Below, one piece after another: positions 37,586 through 50,029 of a DNA stretch of 64,000 bases; within the stretch, counting starts at the first letter, position 1; each line of letters starts with the position of its first letter. The notes under the pieces were generated by a model. That model saw nothing but the letters and a program-made list of their open reading frames with translations, did not search any database and was not told the origin of the DNA. A program made the position numbers and the translations under genes. Origin of the DNA: Rotaria socialis (taxonomy: Eukaryota > Rotifera > Eurotatoria > Philodinida > Philodinidae); NCBI GenBank assembly GCA_905331475.1, contig CAJNYU010001005.1:186001-250000 (forward strand). Reading direction: 5' to 3'.

Positions 37586-37925
37586 ATACTTCAACAATTA
37601 TTTTATTTCGTATTTTACAGAATTAACTCATTTATTTTCTATAAAAGTACTTTTTTCTCAATCAACTAATTAATATGGAACATCTTCATAGGAAGAAAAA
37701 AGCTGTTTCTTATTTAATTATTCAGTTGAAATTAAAATTCGAAAAACAATTTTTATTACATATCTAAAATAAAGATAAAGCATGCTTTTCTATGTTATCA
37801 GTTCACTTATCGTTTTATTTTTGCATCAACATTATGTATCTTTCTTGAAGTACAGAGCAAAACATAGGCGTCTGTCAAGTTAGAATTTTTCGATTATTTA
37901 AGGTCAGTGCTAAATCAGTCAAACG

Positions 37926-39458
37926 ATGCCTGAAACTGGTGCAATAAAAGCTGCCGTGACACCAGTTCATGGACCAGCTTATAAAGTCTATAAGACTCGG
38001 TTTTATGTTCTATTTGTCTTTTCATTTCTTGCTTTCAATCAATGTATCATGTGGTTAACATTTTCTCCAATAGCAAGAAACACAGAAATTTATTATAACA
38101 TAACTGACTCAACGATTGATCTTCTTCTCAATTGGGGACCTATAATTTTCATTCCATGTTTACCTTTAACTTCAGTATTAGTAAACAGGCCTGATGGATT
38201 GCGGCATTGTGTAATTTTATTGGCAATTACTGATTTTCTAGGAGCACTTTCTCGTGTTATTCCATCCGTTATTCTATCGGCATCAAATCCAAAATTCAAT
38301 AAGGTTGCATTACCATTCATACATGTTGGCCAAATATTAAATGCAGCTTGCGGTCCTTTAGTAATGGCACCAGTTTCACAGCTGTCATGTCTTTGGTTTG
38401 CTCCACACGAACGAACACGTGCAACAACAATTGCTATATTTGCAAATAATTTCGGTGCAACGATTGGTTTTGTGCTTAGTCCATTTATTGTTGCGTTACC
38501 TGAACACGTGCCGCGTCTTCTCTATGTTCATTTAGGTCTTGCATTTGTTGCTTGTGTTCTTGCACTTCTTTATTTTCCTCCGAAACCACCGTCGGCACCG
38601 TCAGCTGCTGCTGAATTGCTTGTTTCTAATTCTACGTCGACAGAACATAATCATGATTGGCGAAAGATTTTAGTAGATATTTGGAAATGTCTAACAACGC
38701 CGGCATTTTTACTTCTTTCATTAGCAGGTGGTCTTCTTAATGGAACATTTGGGGCATGGACAAGTCTTTATGATATTATTCTTAAACCAGAAAACTATAC
38801 CGAAGCACAAGCAGGTATAAATAGAAAATGAAGTAAAAATTAAACATGAATAAATAATTATATTCTACATGCTTAAGGTTGGTTTGGTTTCGGCTCCTCG
38901 ATAGCTGGAATTGTCGGTGGTCTTATTTTAAGTACTATTGCTGATCGACGTCGTTTTCAGCATGCACTGAAGACTTTTATTCTTCTATCATTGATTGGTT
39001 GTCTGTGTGGTATCGTTTGGTTTGAACTTTGTGTTCATAGTTTATTTTATGATAAACATATTCTTTCATCCACTGCTCTTACAATTGGATTATCAACTGC
39101 ATTAGCTGGTCTATTTTCAGGTGCTGCAACACCATTGATCTATGAAGCACTTGCTGAAATAATGTTTCCTCTTCCTGAATCATTGTCAGCATCCATTCTT
39201 GTTCAATGGATAAATATTGTTTCGCTTGTTTTTCTATTTGTCGCACCAAATCGAGATAAGTTAGTGAATTTTCTTGTATTAGTTGTTGGAGTCAGCTGTA
39301 TTATAATGGTTGTGTTAACTCGATTTACCTATAGAAGACGTGATGAAGATGAAAGGCAACGTGTTGAAAAAGAACAAAATCAAGCTGCAAAAGAAATTAA
39401 CACAGATCATCTTATCAATGATACTATTAATGAACAATCGTATGGAACATTTGATTAG
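37926..39458 (+). CDS. SLC49A4: MFS transporter, SLC49A4 (DIRC2)-like
   Basis: Two exons in frame: 37926-38814 and 38878-39458, 489 residues. About twelve hydrophobic helices in two halves, opening after KVYKTRFYVLFVFSFLAFNQ. Family-typical blocks include LLNWGPIIFIPCLP, the loop HVGQILNAACGPLVM, LSCLWFAPHERTRATTIA and the second-half helix after GWFGFGSSIAGIVGG. The arrangement and the W-F-x-x-x-E-R-A/T-x-A motif match the SLC49 family (FLVCR, MFSD7, DIRC2), closest in my reading to DIRC2/SLC49A4, a lysosomal membrane protein reported to export pyridoxine with protons. The C-terminal cytoplasmic tail is charged (RRRDEDERQRVEKEQ). Substrate assignment for this protein is inference. The ATG lies downstream of a TTATTTAAG acceptor-like site. 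Confidence 0.82.
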
Positions 39459-41390
39459 AAAAAAGCTTCCTTTTCATAATTCTCTTCCGTTTAAAATGTT
39501 GAACAATATATAATAAAGTAAAATAACAGTATAATAAGTCCTTATAATGGGAACTATATATTTTAAAAGATTTAGAAGCTATCTCTGTAGATAAACTCAA
39601 GTATATTGTATCGATTTGCTTTCATTTTCATGCGAAATAAAAGTCAAAGAATATTATTGTAATACAAAACCTAACGATGAAAGACTTGATAATTAGAAAA
39701 ATAACCCGATACTCATTTGTTTAAGTTCTATTCTCATTCTATTCTGTATTAGAATTACAATGGAGTCTCGTGTGTGTTCAAGTGCGAGTATATATTTCAT
39801 TCTTTTTCGATCAATCAAATAGCAAATGAGATTATTTTTTCCCACTTTATTTCTGTTTTTAGTGTTCATTTCAAGGATAGAGCAAGTTTAGTACTATATA
39901 AATATAGTACTTCATTAGTAATCATGTCTCAATTCTTCTGCGAGTATATCTGTTTTTAGATCTTAAGAATGCTTGTATTTCACCACGCATGATTACAAAT
40001 AAAAGCTTATTAGACTATATTGAACCCAGTAAAACATAAATACTCATGATGGTAACGCCATCTTGACAAGTCTGAACGTTGTCAGATTTATTTTTTCTTG
40101 AAATAGAAACAAGAGAGAAAAAACCTTTGCCAGACAATTTAGAAAAGACAGTCCAGCATAATCAGATGATTCTCAACTAAACGATAAATATAGCTAATGA
40201 TGAAAATAATTGAGACTATTCAATTGAATTACTTTCCAAATCTTTTATTTCAATGATCGACTCCTTGAAAAATTTGAATGATCATCCATGAATAGATGTT
40301 ATTTCAAATGTGCTATTGTCAAATATCTTTCAAGCCAACTCAGTTAGTTTAAATGTAAGCGTTACTTTTGAAAATGTCGGCTACTATGATTTAGTAGTAA
40401 TGTGTCAAGAGGGCTCTAGCAAGAAAGCAAACGAGCGCCACGATTACCCGATTGCCTGTGAGAAACTGTCGTTCACATTAAAGTTGTCAAGAAAATATCG
40501 AGGTACTCGATCTACTACTAAATATTTCTCACAAGCAAAAGATAGTCAGAAAGCAGGTGCATTATTACTGCATCTTGCTCAAATAATTGTATTCTGTTTT
40601 ATTCGATTTAAAATGAAAATCATGTTAAATTGTGTAGAGATCGAAGCCGAGGACTGTCTCTCTCAATTAATGTAGCAAATAAGAAAGAAGTGGTTCATCA
40701 AAGATCTTATATCAATCATGCCTGGTACTGATATGTGAATTTATTTCTATGTCCATTTCTGGAATTTTAAGTAAACGGATGATAAAGCCATATGTCCCAG
40801 AAAGACAATCTGCCTTGCATTAACAGGAGCGGCTACATCATGTTTCACATTTTAATTCTAGAGGAATATCAATAATAGGTTTATTTCAATGCAATGATGT
40901 ATATCATACATTGTGCAGAAAATTGTTGATAATCTCATGTCATTTACAGTGTTCCTCTTTGTAGTTTTAAGTCCATTTGAAATACTTTATACATATCCTG
41001 GTTGCTCATTGAATCACCCACCTACTTTTAATTCAATATTTTAATAGACCTTTGCTTCAGTCGAAACTTTGATTAGTCGATAGAATTGATCTGAATTGAA
41101 TTGCTAGGGCATTTTCTATGCATTCATATATAATCAATGATAGTTTTGCATGTTCACTAAGTGAATATAAATTTTTTTTTGTAGATATCATACACTTGTA
41201 TTACTATATTTTTTGTGTCATCCATCAAGTCACAAATCATCATGTGGCAAACGTTTTCTATATGCATCAGTCAAATCGATATGTTTTTATTGTATATCTT
41301 ACTGAAGGCATGTGTGTGTTTCGAAGATGATTTTCTAGGCATTTTGTGTCATAGTTATTGTTTAGAGATTTTACGGGTGACTTACGTTTT
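39459..41390. other. Intergenic region
   Basis: About 1.9 kb. A 122-codon open frame at 40310-40675 lacks an initiating ATG and splice context, so I do not call it. Otherwise AT-rich without visible structure. Confidence 0.45.
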
Positions 41391-42488
41391 GTCTCACCTC
41401 TTCTGAACACCGGTAAATGTTACCGGATGTTCGGAAATGAATTTTATTCGTAAAAGTTTATGCCGGGAGTTCGTAAACATCTATGTACCGAAGATCGTAA
41501 TATGTTTACCGGATGTTCGGAATAGAGTATTTTTGCTATATTTAGTGTAACACCTGGAGATTGTAATAAACACCGTCGATAGTTTGAAAGGAAATTCTAA
41601 GGGTACTTAAACGTGGAGTCCGTAAAAGGATTTTTAAGGGTACTGTAATTGATATAAAGAACTTCTGCTCTTATAGACAATAATAGGTTGCACTTTTGAT
41701 TACATCCATGATTATATAAGTAGACGATTATTCTTTCTCTACATATACTCCTTGTACTATCGTTTCAGAAGTGGTTTCTAAGGGTATAAGTTGATTAAAA
41801 ACCAGCAGTTGTCGAAAGCAACAACTGAGCAAGCTGTTCCTAAATCTTATTTACGTTCAACTCCAATATTGAACCATCTTAGAGTTAGACCCAGCGATCA
41901 TACTACTGCTGCTTTGTCTTCATCTTGCACGTCATCATATCAATCCGATCTCATTGCTTCAACATCGAAAAATAGCCAGGCTCAGAAAACGTGTACACTC
42001 ATCGAAGAATAAATAGAAGGATGATGTACATTAACATTGGAGTCATGAATATATATTTATTTATTTTCTTTCAATAAAGCTGGCATCTTGTAACAGAAAG
42101 TACTGAAGGAATAAGGAGAACAGTAACTAATACTAGACTTATTATAGTAAACAGAAGTGCAATCGTAGTTGCTTGAATCCGCCGAAACGTTGACTATACG
42201 TGATTTTAGGTTGCGACTATAGCGTATCACTTCATATTTTCTCACAGGGAAACAAAACCTGAACATACTTGCGAAAATCGTGTCGTCTTCTTTTTAATTA
42301 CGGTTTTCATGTGTTTGTCATTACGAACATCCGGACATTTTGATTACGATCTCCAGTCAAATTTTGATGTTCGTAAAAAGAAAAATTTACATGGAGTTCG
42401 GAATCAATTCTGAACACCATGTCTTTTTTTCATGTCACGAGATCATAAACAAATTATTTTACCGGAGTTCGTAAAAAAGAGATGAGAC
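41391..42488. mobile_element. Inverted-repeat element with many CCGGA/TTCGTAA motif copies
   Basis: Left end GTCTCACCTCTT (41391) and right end AAGAGATGAGAC (to 42488) are inverted copies with one mismatch. The first about 250 and last about 190 bases are packed with degenerate copies of ACCGGAnnTTCGTAA in both orientations (for example TTACCGGATGTTCGGAA at about 41429 and 41507, CATTACGAACATCCGG at about 42321, TTACCGGAGTTCGTAAA at about 42459). Such subterminal arrays are typical transposase-binding sites. The interior (41700-42300) lacks them and carries an open frame at 41791-42012 of coding-like composition (SYLRSTPILNHLRVRPSDHT), perhaps a captured host fragment. No target duplication identified. 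Confidence 0.6.
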
Positions 42489-44041
42489 GAACTGGCATTT
42501 TCCAGATTTTACTTTGTGAACTATAATTTAGTAGTCGCTTCTCATTACTGTCATCTAGCAGCTCTTTCATTATATCTTGGTTTGCTCTGTGGACTAGTTT
42601 CTGGAGAAATATCATTGCTTTTATTGATTCAAATTAGCCAACATGTAATCTACTGAAAGGAAAGTTTAGATGTAATCAATTATTTATATAAATGAGATTG
42701 TTTTTGGTACTATCACTTCTAACAAGTTGATGATTATGAGTGCATTTAAAATTGTTGAACCGTATGTCGATTTTCAAATGCTTGACATGATCGAACTTGT
42801 AATATCGATTAACATGAAGATTTACGTATAAATTATCTTTTTAAGGCCATCTTAAGGATATGCCTTTTGTAGTAATTAATATGATCCTATCTGGTTTATG
42901 CATGTTCGATAATCTTCTAATGTTTCATCATAGTCAGCACGTCTTTGACTTTTTTGTGCGAAATTGAAAAATAAATTCGGTCTTAATTAAACCAGAATGG
43001 AAATAAATATTCTTTAAATCTAGGGTAATAAGATCCAAAGAGATTTTGCCGATTAAAATAGGATGAATCTTGATCAGATAAAGTCGAGGCAGTCTCATCT
43101 TTGCACAACAATCGACTTCTCCCTGGTTTGTTCAGATGGATGAAATTATATTTAGCTAAACGATTGGCAAATTTCTTGTAGAACATATTTATTTATACGA
43201 CTTTAAACAAATATTGAATTTAAAGATACATATCATTGTTTTGATAACGTGTTCAGTAAACGTTTTTTCTTGATATTAGCTATTTTGAACAACATCGGCA
43301 ATGTCAAACTTTATACGCCAAAGTCATTATGTCACGTTTCAATTCGTTCAGTCTCTTGAAACTCAATAACTGCCTAGTCATGCATATCTTGCTACTATTT
43401 GTTTGTTTCATTTTTTTTCCTGTAATGTAATCAGTGTGTCCTTCAAATTTCATTTTTTTTGTAATAATTATGGATCTAAAAATAATATTATTTCAGCAAC
43501 GTTTCAACGATGCAAATTTCAGTACCAACTGTACACGCTGGTTTGAAGTTGTTCATCGTGATTTGGTAATTTGTCATCATTTTTGTAAATGTTTGCTAGT
43601 TTTATTTTGCAATTCATCACACTGATTTATCGAGAAGATTCGTATGTCACAATAGAAATTTTCAGGAGAATTATTTAGGTGAATGGAAAGCAAACGATTT
43701 CAAATACTGAACAACCGCTTCAGAGTAGCGACTTTGGACGTTTTCATAGCCAGTAGTTTTTTATTTTGAACCACAGAAGCAGTTTCTCTGACATTTCAAC
43801 AATATTACTGCGTATCTATTGGTAGACAAAATTCAAGAAAACATGAATGATGAAAATTAATATTTAGAGTGGCTGAGTCATGCAGAAATCAAAGCATCTA
43901 GTCAGGCAATACCATCATTTTATTATACGAGCAGAAATTCAGTTTATCTCGGTCATGATGTCGAAAGAAAAACATGATGCAAATACATGCATTCTTTTAT
44001 TCTGTTATACGAACACTCAAAATTATTTAAACATTCATTTT
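42489..44041. other. Intergenic region
   Basis: AT-rich. A 67-codon ATG-started frame on the minus strand (43186-42983) has fairly protein-like composition (STLSDQDSSYFNRQNLFGSY) but no partner exons, so it is left uncalled. Nothing else seen. Confidence 0.4.
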
Positions 44042-44422
44042 TCAACCGTACAGTGGTACTCGGCGTTTTCCAGGTATCCACCGCCGACCAAATAATGGCA
44101 CGCCATTTCGTCGTTTGTAGAGGGTAACTATTTTACCGATGTGGTGGCTATTGTCTGATTCATCATCTGTAAAATTGATTTCATCAGTTTTTGCTGGTGC
44201 TACTAGTACAAATGACTGATCCGTTAATGGGATTTGGTGATGTCGTGGAGGATTAATTTGAAGAGTTTCATTGCTCATACGTTCAGCATATGTGATAAAC
44301 GATTGCACATGTGTTGCTTGCTATGATTAAAATATAAACAATCAATTAAATATAGGTTTTTTTACTGTTACCTGTAAAGCCAGAGTCAAGAGAAACAGTA
44401 CTAAAGCATGATGCATGTCCAT
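44042..44422 (-). CDS. Probable amidated-neuropeptide precursor
   Basis: Two exons in frame: 44422-44372 and 44320-44042; 109 residues. The first exon encodes almost exactly a signal peptide (MDMHHALVLFLLTLALQ). After an acidic, cysteine-free spacer (NFTDDESDNSHH) the last 25 residues form a classic prohormone cassette: YKRR, then NGVPLFG followed by RR, WIPG followed by KRR, and VPLYG at the C-terminus. Dibasic cleavage, basic-residue trimming and Gly-directed amidation would give NGVPLF-amide, WIP-amide and VPLY-amide. A TATTTCAG acceptor lies upstream of the ATG. The architecture (exon 1 is the signal peptide, exon 2 the peptides) is typical of neuropeptide genes. I do not recognise the peptide family. 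Function and receptor are unknown. Confidence 0.72.
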
Positions 44423-47400
44423 TTTCAAAGTAATTTTAATCTGAAATAAAACGAAAAACGAAACTTAACTAGAGATTGTTTTATGATACACGTATTTCTA
44501 GTTCTACGAGTACAGCTAGTAGAAAAAAGTGAATGCGACGTGCTTTAAGTCGTGGAACACCTACTTACTATTAAGCAAAGAAAAGAAGAACTTGAGACAA
44601 ATTATTTATTAAGTTAAAATAAGCAGATGAATGTCTCTTTTTGTTTGAGATCGCTTGTCATTTTATTCGTACATTAGGAAAACAACGATGAGCAGAAATT
44701 GAAGCGTACAAAATTAATAGGAAAATATACATTGCGTATAACTGAATAAAACGTTAATATTAATCTTTAACAAGATAGACAAAACAGAAGTCAACTTGAT
44801 ATTATCAATTGTTGATCTCTTGGGAGCTAAGCTATAATTAAAATGAACTCATCGTTGCAGGGGATCACGCCTTTTGCGAACCAAAAAGCAGATAGTCTAC
44901 CACCAATTTAGAATAATAATAACAAAAACTAATGCATTGTCTGTTCAAAGAATTGATGTTGCATTATGATAAGATCAATTCAGTCTGATGAATGCTAAAT
45001 TACCGAGTAAAAATGACTAATATTTTAAATGCAAAACAATAGTGGCAAATAAGTGAAATATCAAATAGCGAATATCAGATTTAGGAATATTTCTCTAGAT
45101 ACTTGTTAAGGTTGATCTAGTATTCAAACTATCAAATGTGAATTTGACTCTAAGGATAACTTTAGACGTTTCTCATTCAAGCATTAAAATCTAAAACTTA
45201 TCTCAACAGCAAGAAAATAATGGATAAAAAAAGTTCGATCTGATTTTTTTTACTAGATACGAACCTTTCTTCATTCTCATCATATTTACTATCGAAATAT
45301 TTACTGTTGTTCTTATTTCTTTTATAGAACTTGTTTTTTTAGTATTCATTTGACATATAACTTGATGTTTTTATATCTGAAAGTGGCGGCGCTCGAAACG
45401 CGCATATTTTGCCACAATAATTAGATGCTGGTGTTAATCAACATTATCAAAATTATGAACCCATCAAAAACTTTCGAGATTTGCTTTTCACGTATCATAC
45501 AAAAGTTTTAGCTAATCTAGGTAGTTTAGCATTTTAGTGCAAAATTATTCATTATTTTAATTCCTTTAAAATGTATTGTTTGAAAGCAATGTGAAATTAC
45601 AGTCGACAATACCTTAAATTTTTTCTTAGTGTTTTATTTTTTTATTTGTTGATTGAACAGATGTTTTTCTTGATAGAAGATTTGTTGGTTAACTCGATAA
45701 AAGATGAAACTAGGGTTCGCAGGCTTCTGTCTGACCATAGTTGTGATTGATTCTTATTCACAATGTCAAAAGTTCTCTTTAATAAAACTTGAATAGAACA
45801 TATCGTTGCTAACTATTTATATAGAGCGATTTCATCGATACTCTGCACAGTTATTTTATATGAAAGAAGAACAAAACCTTTTATTCATGTGAAATAAAAA
45901 TGTCTGACTAGGGAAGATCCCTAAAGGCGAAACGCTGACCTACTTCGCATTTTCTTCACGAGTAGGACTCCATGAAATTGTAAGAAGTATAGAAGGATTA
46001 TTGGCAAATGCTTTCTTTTCTGAACTATTGTTGTTCTACAGAACGTTTCTTTTTATTTCTGGCCAGCTTGCATGAATAATTCGAACTGAAAAACTTCGAC
46101 CTTAAACTTTGCCTATTGATGTATTTCATGATCAATAAAATGTTCTACAAAGTTCAAAAGAACATCGCTACTATCGACTATAATCAATGTTCTGAATATT
46201 CTTTGTGAGCGTATACACAATTTATTTGTAGCGGACTTACGTGTCGTTGATCGTTTGAGGGTGCAAGAATATCGATAAAAGTAGCATAAATCTCTTAAAC
46301 TATATGAAAACATGGTGGCTTACTCGTACCTTTACGTACATTTTTTGCCAAAGTGGCCATGTTGACAACTCTTTTAACCCTCAAAAGAATGAGCACTGCT
46401 CATTTTTAGCTGAAAATTTAGTTTACCAATCGCTTATTGATGAATACTCTTAGTCCTTGGAAAAATTTTAATGAATTTTGTTCTGACAATGCATTGCCTA
46501 TCACAGTAACTAGTGTCATTTGTTCATTTCTTTTCATCCAAACAATCAACGGCAAGTAAATCGTGTAAGCCACTAAATATATAGCGTTCTTATTATGAAA
46601 GTGAGCATAACATTGAAAAATAGCTTTGTTGTGTTAAAGAAGTACTAGAAAATAGTGAGTAATATTCATTGGTTTACCTTCAAAGTGTTTTGGCGATCTG
46701 ATAAAAGCTAAACCAAATTATGAATAATTTCTGTTCTCTATTGTAACATTAAGTCTGCTATTATATAGTGAAAGAGAGATACGCGATCTTCATTCTCTTA
46801 TTCAGCGATCGGTCTATTCCTTGTCGCTCTTCAGCGTAGAACAACTATGTTTTCTCTCATTGCAAAACTCTAGATTATTACTCTCTGAGCTCGTTATTTC
46901 TTTCTACGACAATCTTTGTTTTTACACGTAGTTCTAGTTTTGATAATATTACATGACATAAAACAATAATGGCAATAGTTCTATGCTGCAACATGGAAAA
47001 TAGAAAATTAATTAAACTAGTTGGATATACTTCTTGTGTTTTCTTGCGTTGAAACCTTACACAAATATATTTTTATGCATCCATATGAATTTATCTGTTA
47101 TTTGTTTTTATCGTATCTATTTCAGTATATTGCGTTATCATGGTATCATGCCGACGGGAAAAAAAGAACAATCTACATTTTGATGTGGTGCGTCTTGCTA
47201 TACTATATGAAAGGAAAAATTAATAAATACACTAGGTGACTACTTGTAGTATTTCGAAGGATTATTGAGCAATATTGGATACTATAAATTGAAAGTATTT
47301 CACGTACGGGCAACCATAAACTATTAAAATGCGAATTCAAATGTTCCAGGTACATTAAATGAATTCTGATGATGGTGTCTTCAGAAAATAGTTTCTATTT

Positions 47401-48222
47401 CAATAGAAAAAACGATTTAGAACTAGTTCATGGTAATTTCGATAATACATGACATGCTACTAAATTATTAGTATATAATGCGTTACAAATATTTTTTAAT
47501 TTTGAATTGTTTTCCAATTAATTATCTTTCCTGATAGGTTTCTAGTAAGAAATCTCGCGTGACATGTCGGCACTATTTTTATTTGCTTCATAAATATAAA
47601 GCTTTCTGTTCTGTGACGTCAATGTTTTCAATTTTAGTTTTAATCACTATATATTCATGAAATAATCATTGTTAAACTTGACCAAACAGCCATTTACGAG
47701 AGTTTCAGATTAATTAATGGGAGAAATCTTTTGCCGAAAGTCTTTTTCTTAAAAAAAGAAGTAGAAGAATTTTTTTCTTTTAGTAATATATTTATTTCTG
47801 ATCGATTGGCTTTCATTGCTGAAAACGATTTAATCGCCTTCGAATCTTTTGATGAGACAAGCATTTATTTTTATCTTTCGTGACAGAATATTGAACATGA
47901 ACTACAAATCTGACTTTCAGAAAAAGATATTAATCTGCCTTATGTTCCAATTGATCCGATTATTTTCTCTAATTCAAAAACTTAATCAACAATAGATGGC
48001 ACTGATTGAATGACATATTTTAACAATATACAGTAGTAAAAATCTATTATTTCAGTTCTTTCCTACTATACGGATGTCTGATTTCGTAAGTAGTAGCAGT
48101 AAGAACTTTCTAAAAACAACACAATCTGTAATAACCAAAAAAAAGACTTTCAAAACAATTCAATTCACTGAGCATTTTCATCTTAGAATATCATGCTATA
48201 GTATCGTTGCCATTCGTACATA
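44423..48222. other. Large intergenic region
   Basis: About 3.8 kb with no supported gene. Open frames such as 46113-46313 (minus) and 47021-47239 (plus) are short and lack splice context. I see no repeat structure until the inverted-repeat element at 48223. Confidence 0.45.
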
Positions 48223-48668
48223 TGTCGTAGACCAATCTCGGATTCAGGCCATTCTAAGATCCGAGTTCGGACTAGTCTAATCTTGGATTGATGCAATCCT
48301 ATTCATTAATATATCAATAACTTTTTAGATAAATTTCGGATTTGAGTCATTTTTTGAAATCATGTTTATACGATGCCAATTTGCTTTGTACAATAGATTT
48401 TGGAAAGATTCAAGTAAAATATTAGGAGTTATGAATAGATTTCTCTAGGAGAACAAGTTTTATGAAAAATTGCTAATAAGCTTCCGAGTCTAATGTTAGT
48501 TTCTCCGTGAATGCTTGTAATACTTAAAACGACGCTATCTGAACATGATTTAAAAAAATGACTCGAATCCAAAGTTTATCTAAAAAGTTATTGATATATT
48601 AATGAATAGGATTGCATCAATCCAAGATTGGACTAGTCCAAACTCGGACCTTAGAATGGCCTACGACA
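48223..48668. mobile_element. TA-flanked inverted-repeat element (MITE-like, 446 bp)
   Basis: The ends TGTCGTAG (48223) and CTACGACA (to 48668) are perfect inverted copies, each flanked by TA. Inversion continues inward for about 150 bases: TAATCTTGGATTGATGCAATCC, the TAATATATCAATAACTTTTTAGATAAA block, and GAGTCATTTTTT are all found again in reverse orientation. The left arm has about 17 extra bases. No coding capacity. A TA flank is what Tc1/mariner-type insertions leave, but family assignment is inference. Confidence 0.7.
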
Positions 48669-50029
48669 TATATACTCATTTTTTTATGGATTATTTATTT
48701 AAAGTGCATTGATTCAGAAGTTGCGATCATTAATCAAAGAATTTTTGAAAAACTGCATGCAAAAAACGATAATATTTTGAAATTTGAAGTCTATCAATTG
48801 ACGCACCTTATTCTTAATGGTCATGCTAAAATTTTCATTGCAATACAATAATACCGACTGGTATGAATTTAATTGCTAAATCATTTTTGTTTATTTTTTC
48901 AGTAAAATACTACAATTACAAGTGAGATAAGCTATTATTGTCTTCAATTGTTCTATTTCTATGACGATAATTCCATTGATTTTCTTGTATTACTGCCTGT
49001 TCAGTTTCTTTAGCAGTTTTGAACCCTATTTCATTCCATTGCGCGACACGATGGATAAGGAGTGCTGAAGTATATGGGTCAAAATCTGCGTCCATCCGAT
49101 AGCCCTCTCCCTCCAGATCGTGACAGACGTATTAATGAGATAAATAATTGATTAGGTTATGACCATGTAATGAATATTGAATTGATTTACAAATGACTTA
49201 TTAATCAATTAAGTCATCGCTATCTAATTTATAAACTGTCTGTCATACAGTCTCTAGAAAGCAGTTTCACATGCCAATCCTGTTGCGATTGCATGAAAAA
49301 TGTTGCACTCTTTTGTTGTTCTTATTATTGTCAGTTACCTTTGTATCTATCTCATCATCTGAAATGCGAGATGGCACATCAGCAACTTTCAATGCCTCAG
49401 TCATTTCGAAACCAAATGATTAATATTAATTTTAGTCAATGGAAAATTCAACTTATTTTATTCAAAAGAAGCCAAGCATTTATACAGAAATAGGACCAAG
49501 AGAGAACAAGGTACGAAGTCTAAAATAATAACTGTAGAATATCGAATAATTCTATTAAAACATAAAAAGGAAGTCTAGAAACGATGGAATAAAGGTACAT
49601 TATGTAGCACAACCGTTTTTTATAATTATTATTTACTTCCCATTTATCTTTCACTTTGTAGAATTTTTCATCGAAGAACAACCCAAGAATACTGACATAA
49701 ATGTATTCACTTAATGAGCAAACCTAATAGATACTGACATATCAACTTTGCCTTGTTGATAATTCACATATAATACCGAGCATTTGGTTTATATCCATCT
49801 CGGTTCGATAGGCTCTTATACTCTTGATGAAATTGTCGTTAATTTGATCAACATCAGGCATTTTTGTACAAAAAATAAGACTCACTTTTTTTTATACAGG
49901 GAGCCATTCCATCCCAAATGAAAGAAATTTAAACAGTTGTTATTGTGAAATACAATCTTCTGTTTTTGCTCTGTTCTATAAATGCGCAATAACAATAATA
50001 AAGAATTGCGTTGTTTGATAGTTTATGTG
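48669..50029. other. Intergenic region
   Basis: AT-rich, no supported exon. Open frames at 48612-48851 and 49293-49493 are short and unsupported; the first begins inside the inverted-repeat element. Confidence 0.45.

Noticed and set aside
40310-40675. 122-codon open frame
   Set aside because: Begins with GTG rather than ATG, no splice acceptor or partner exon, no recognisable domain.
42983-43186. 67-codon minus-strand frame with protein-like composition
   Set aside because: No signal peptide, domain or adjoining exon; length within chance for this window.
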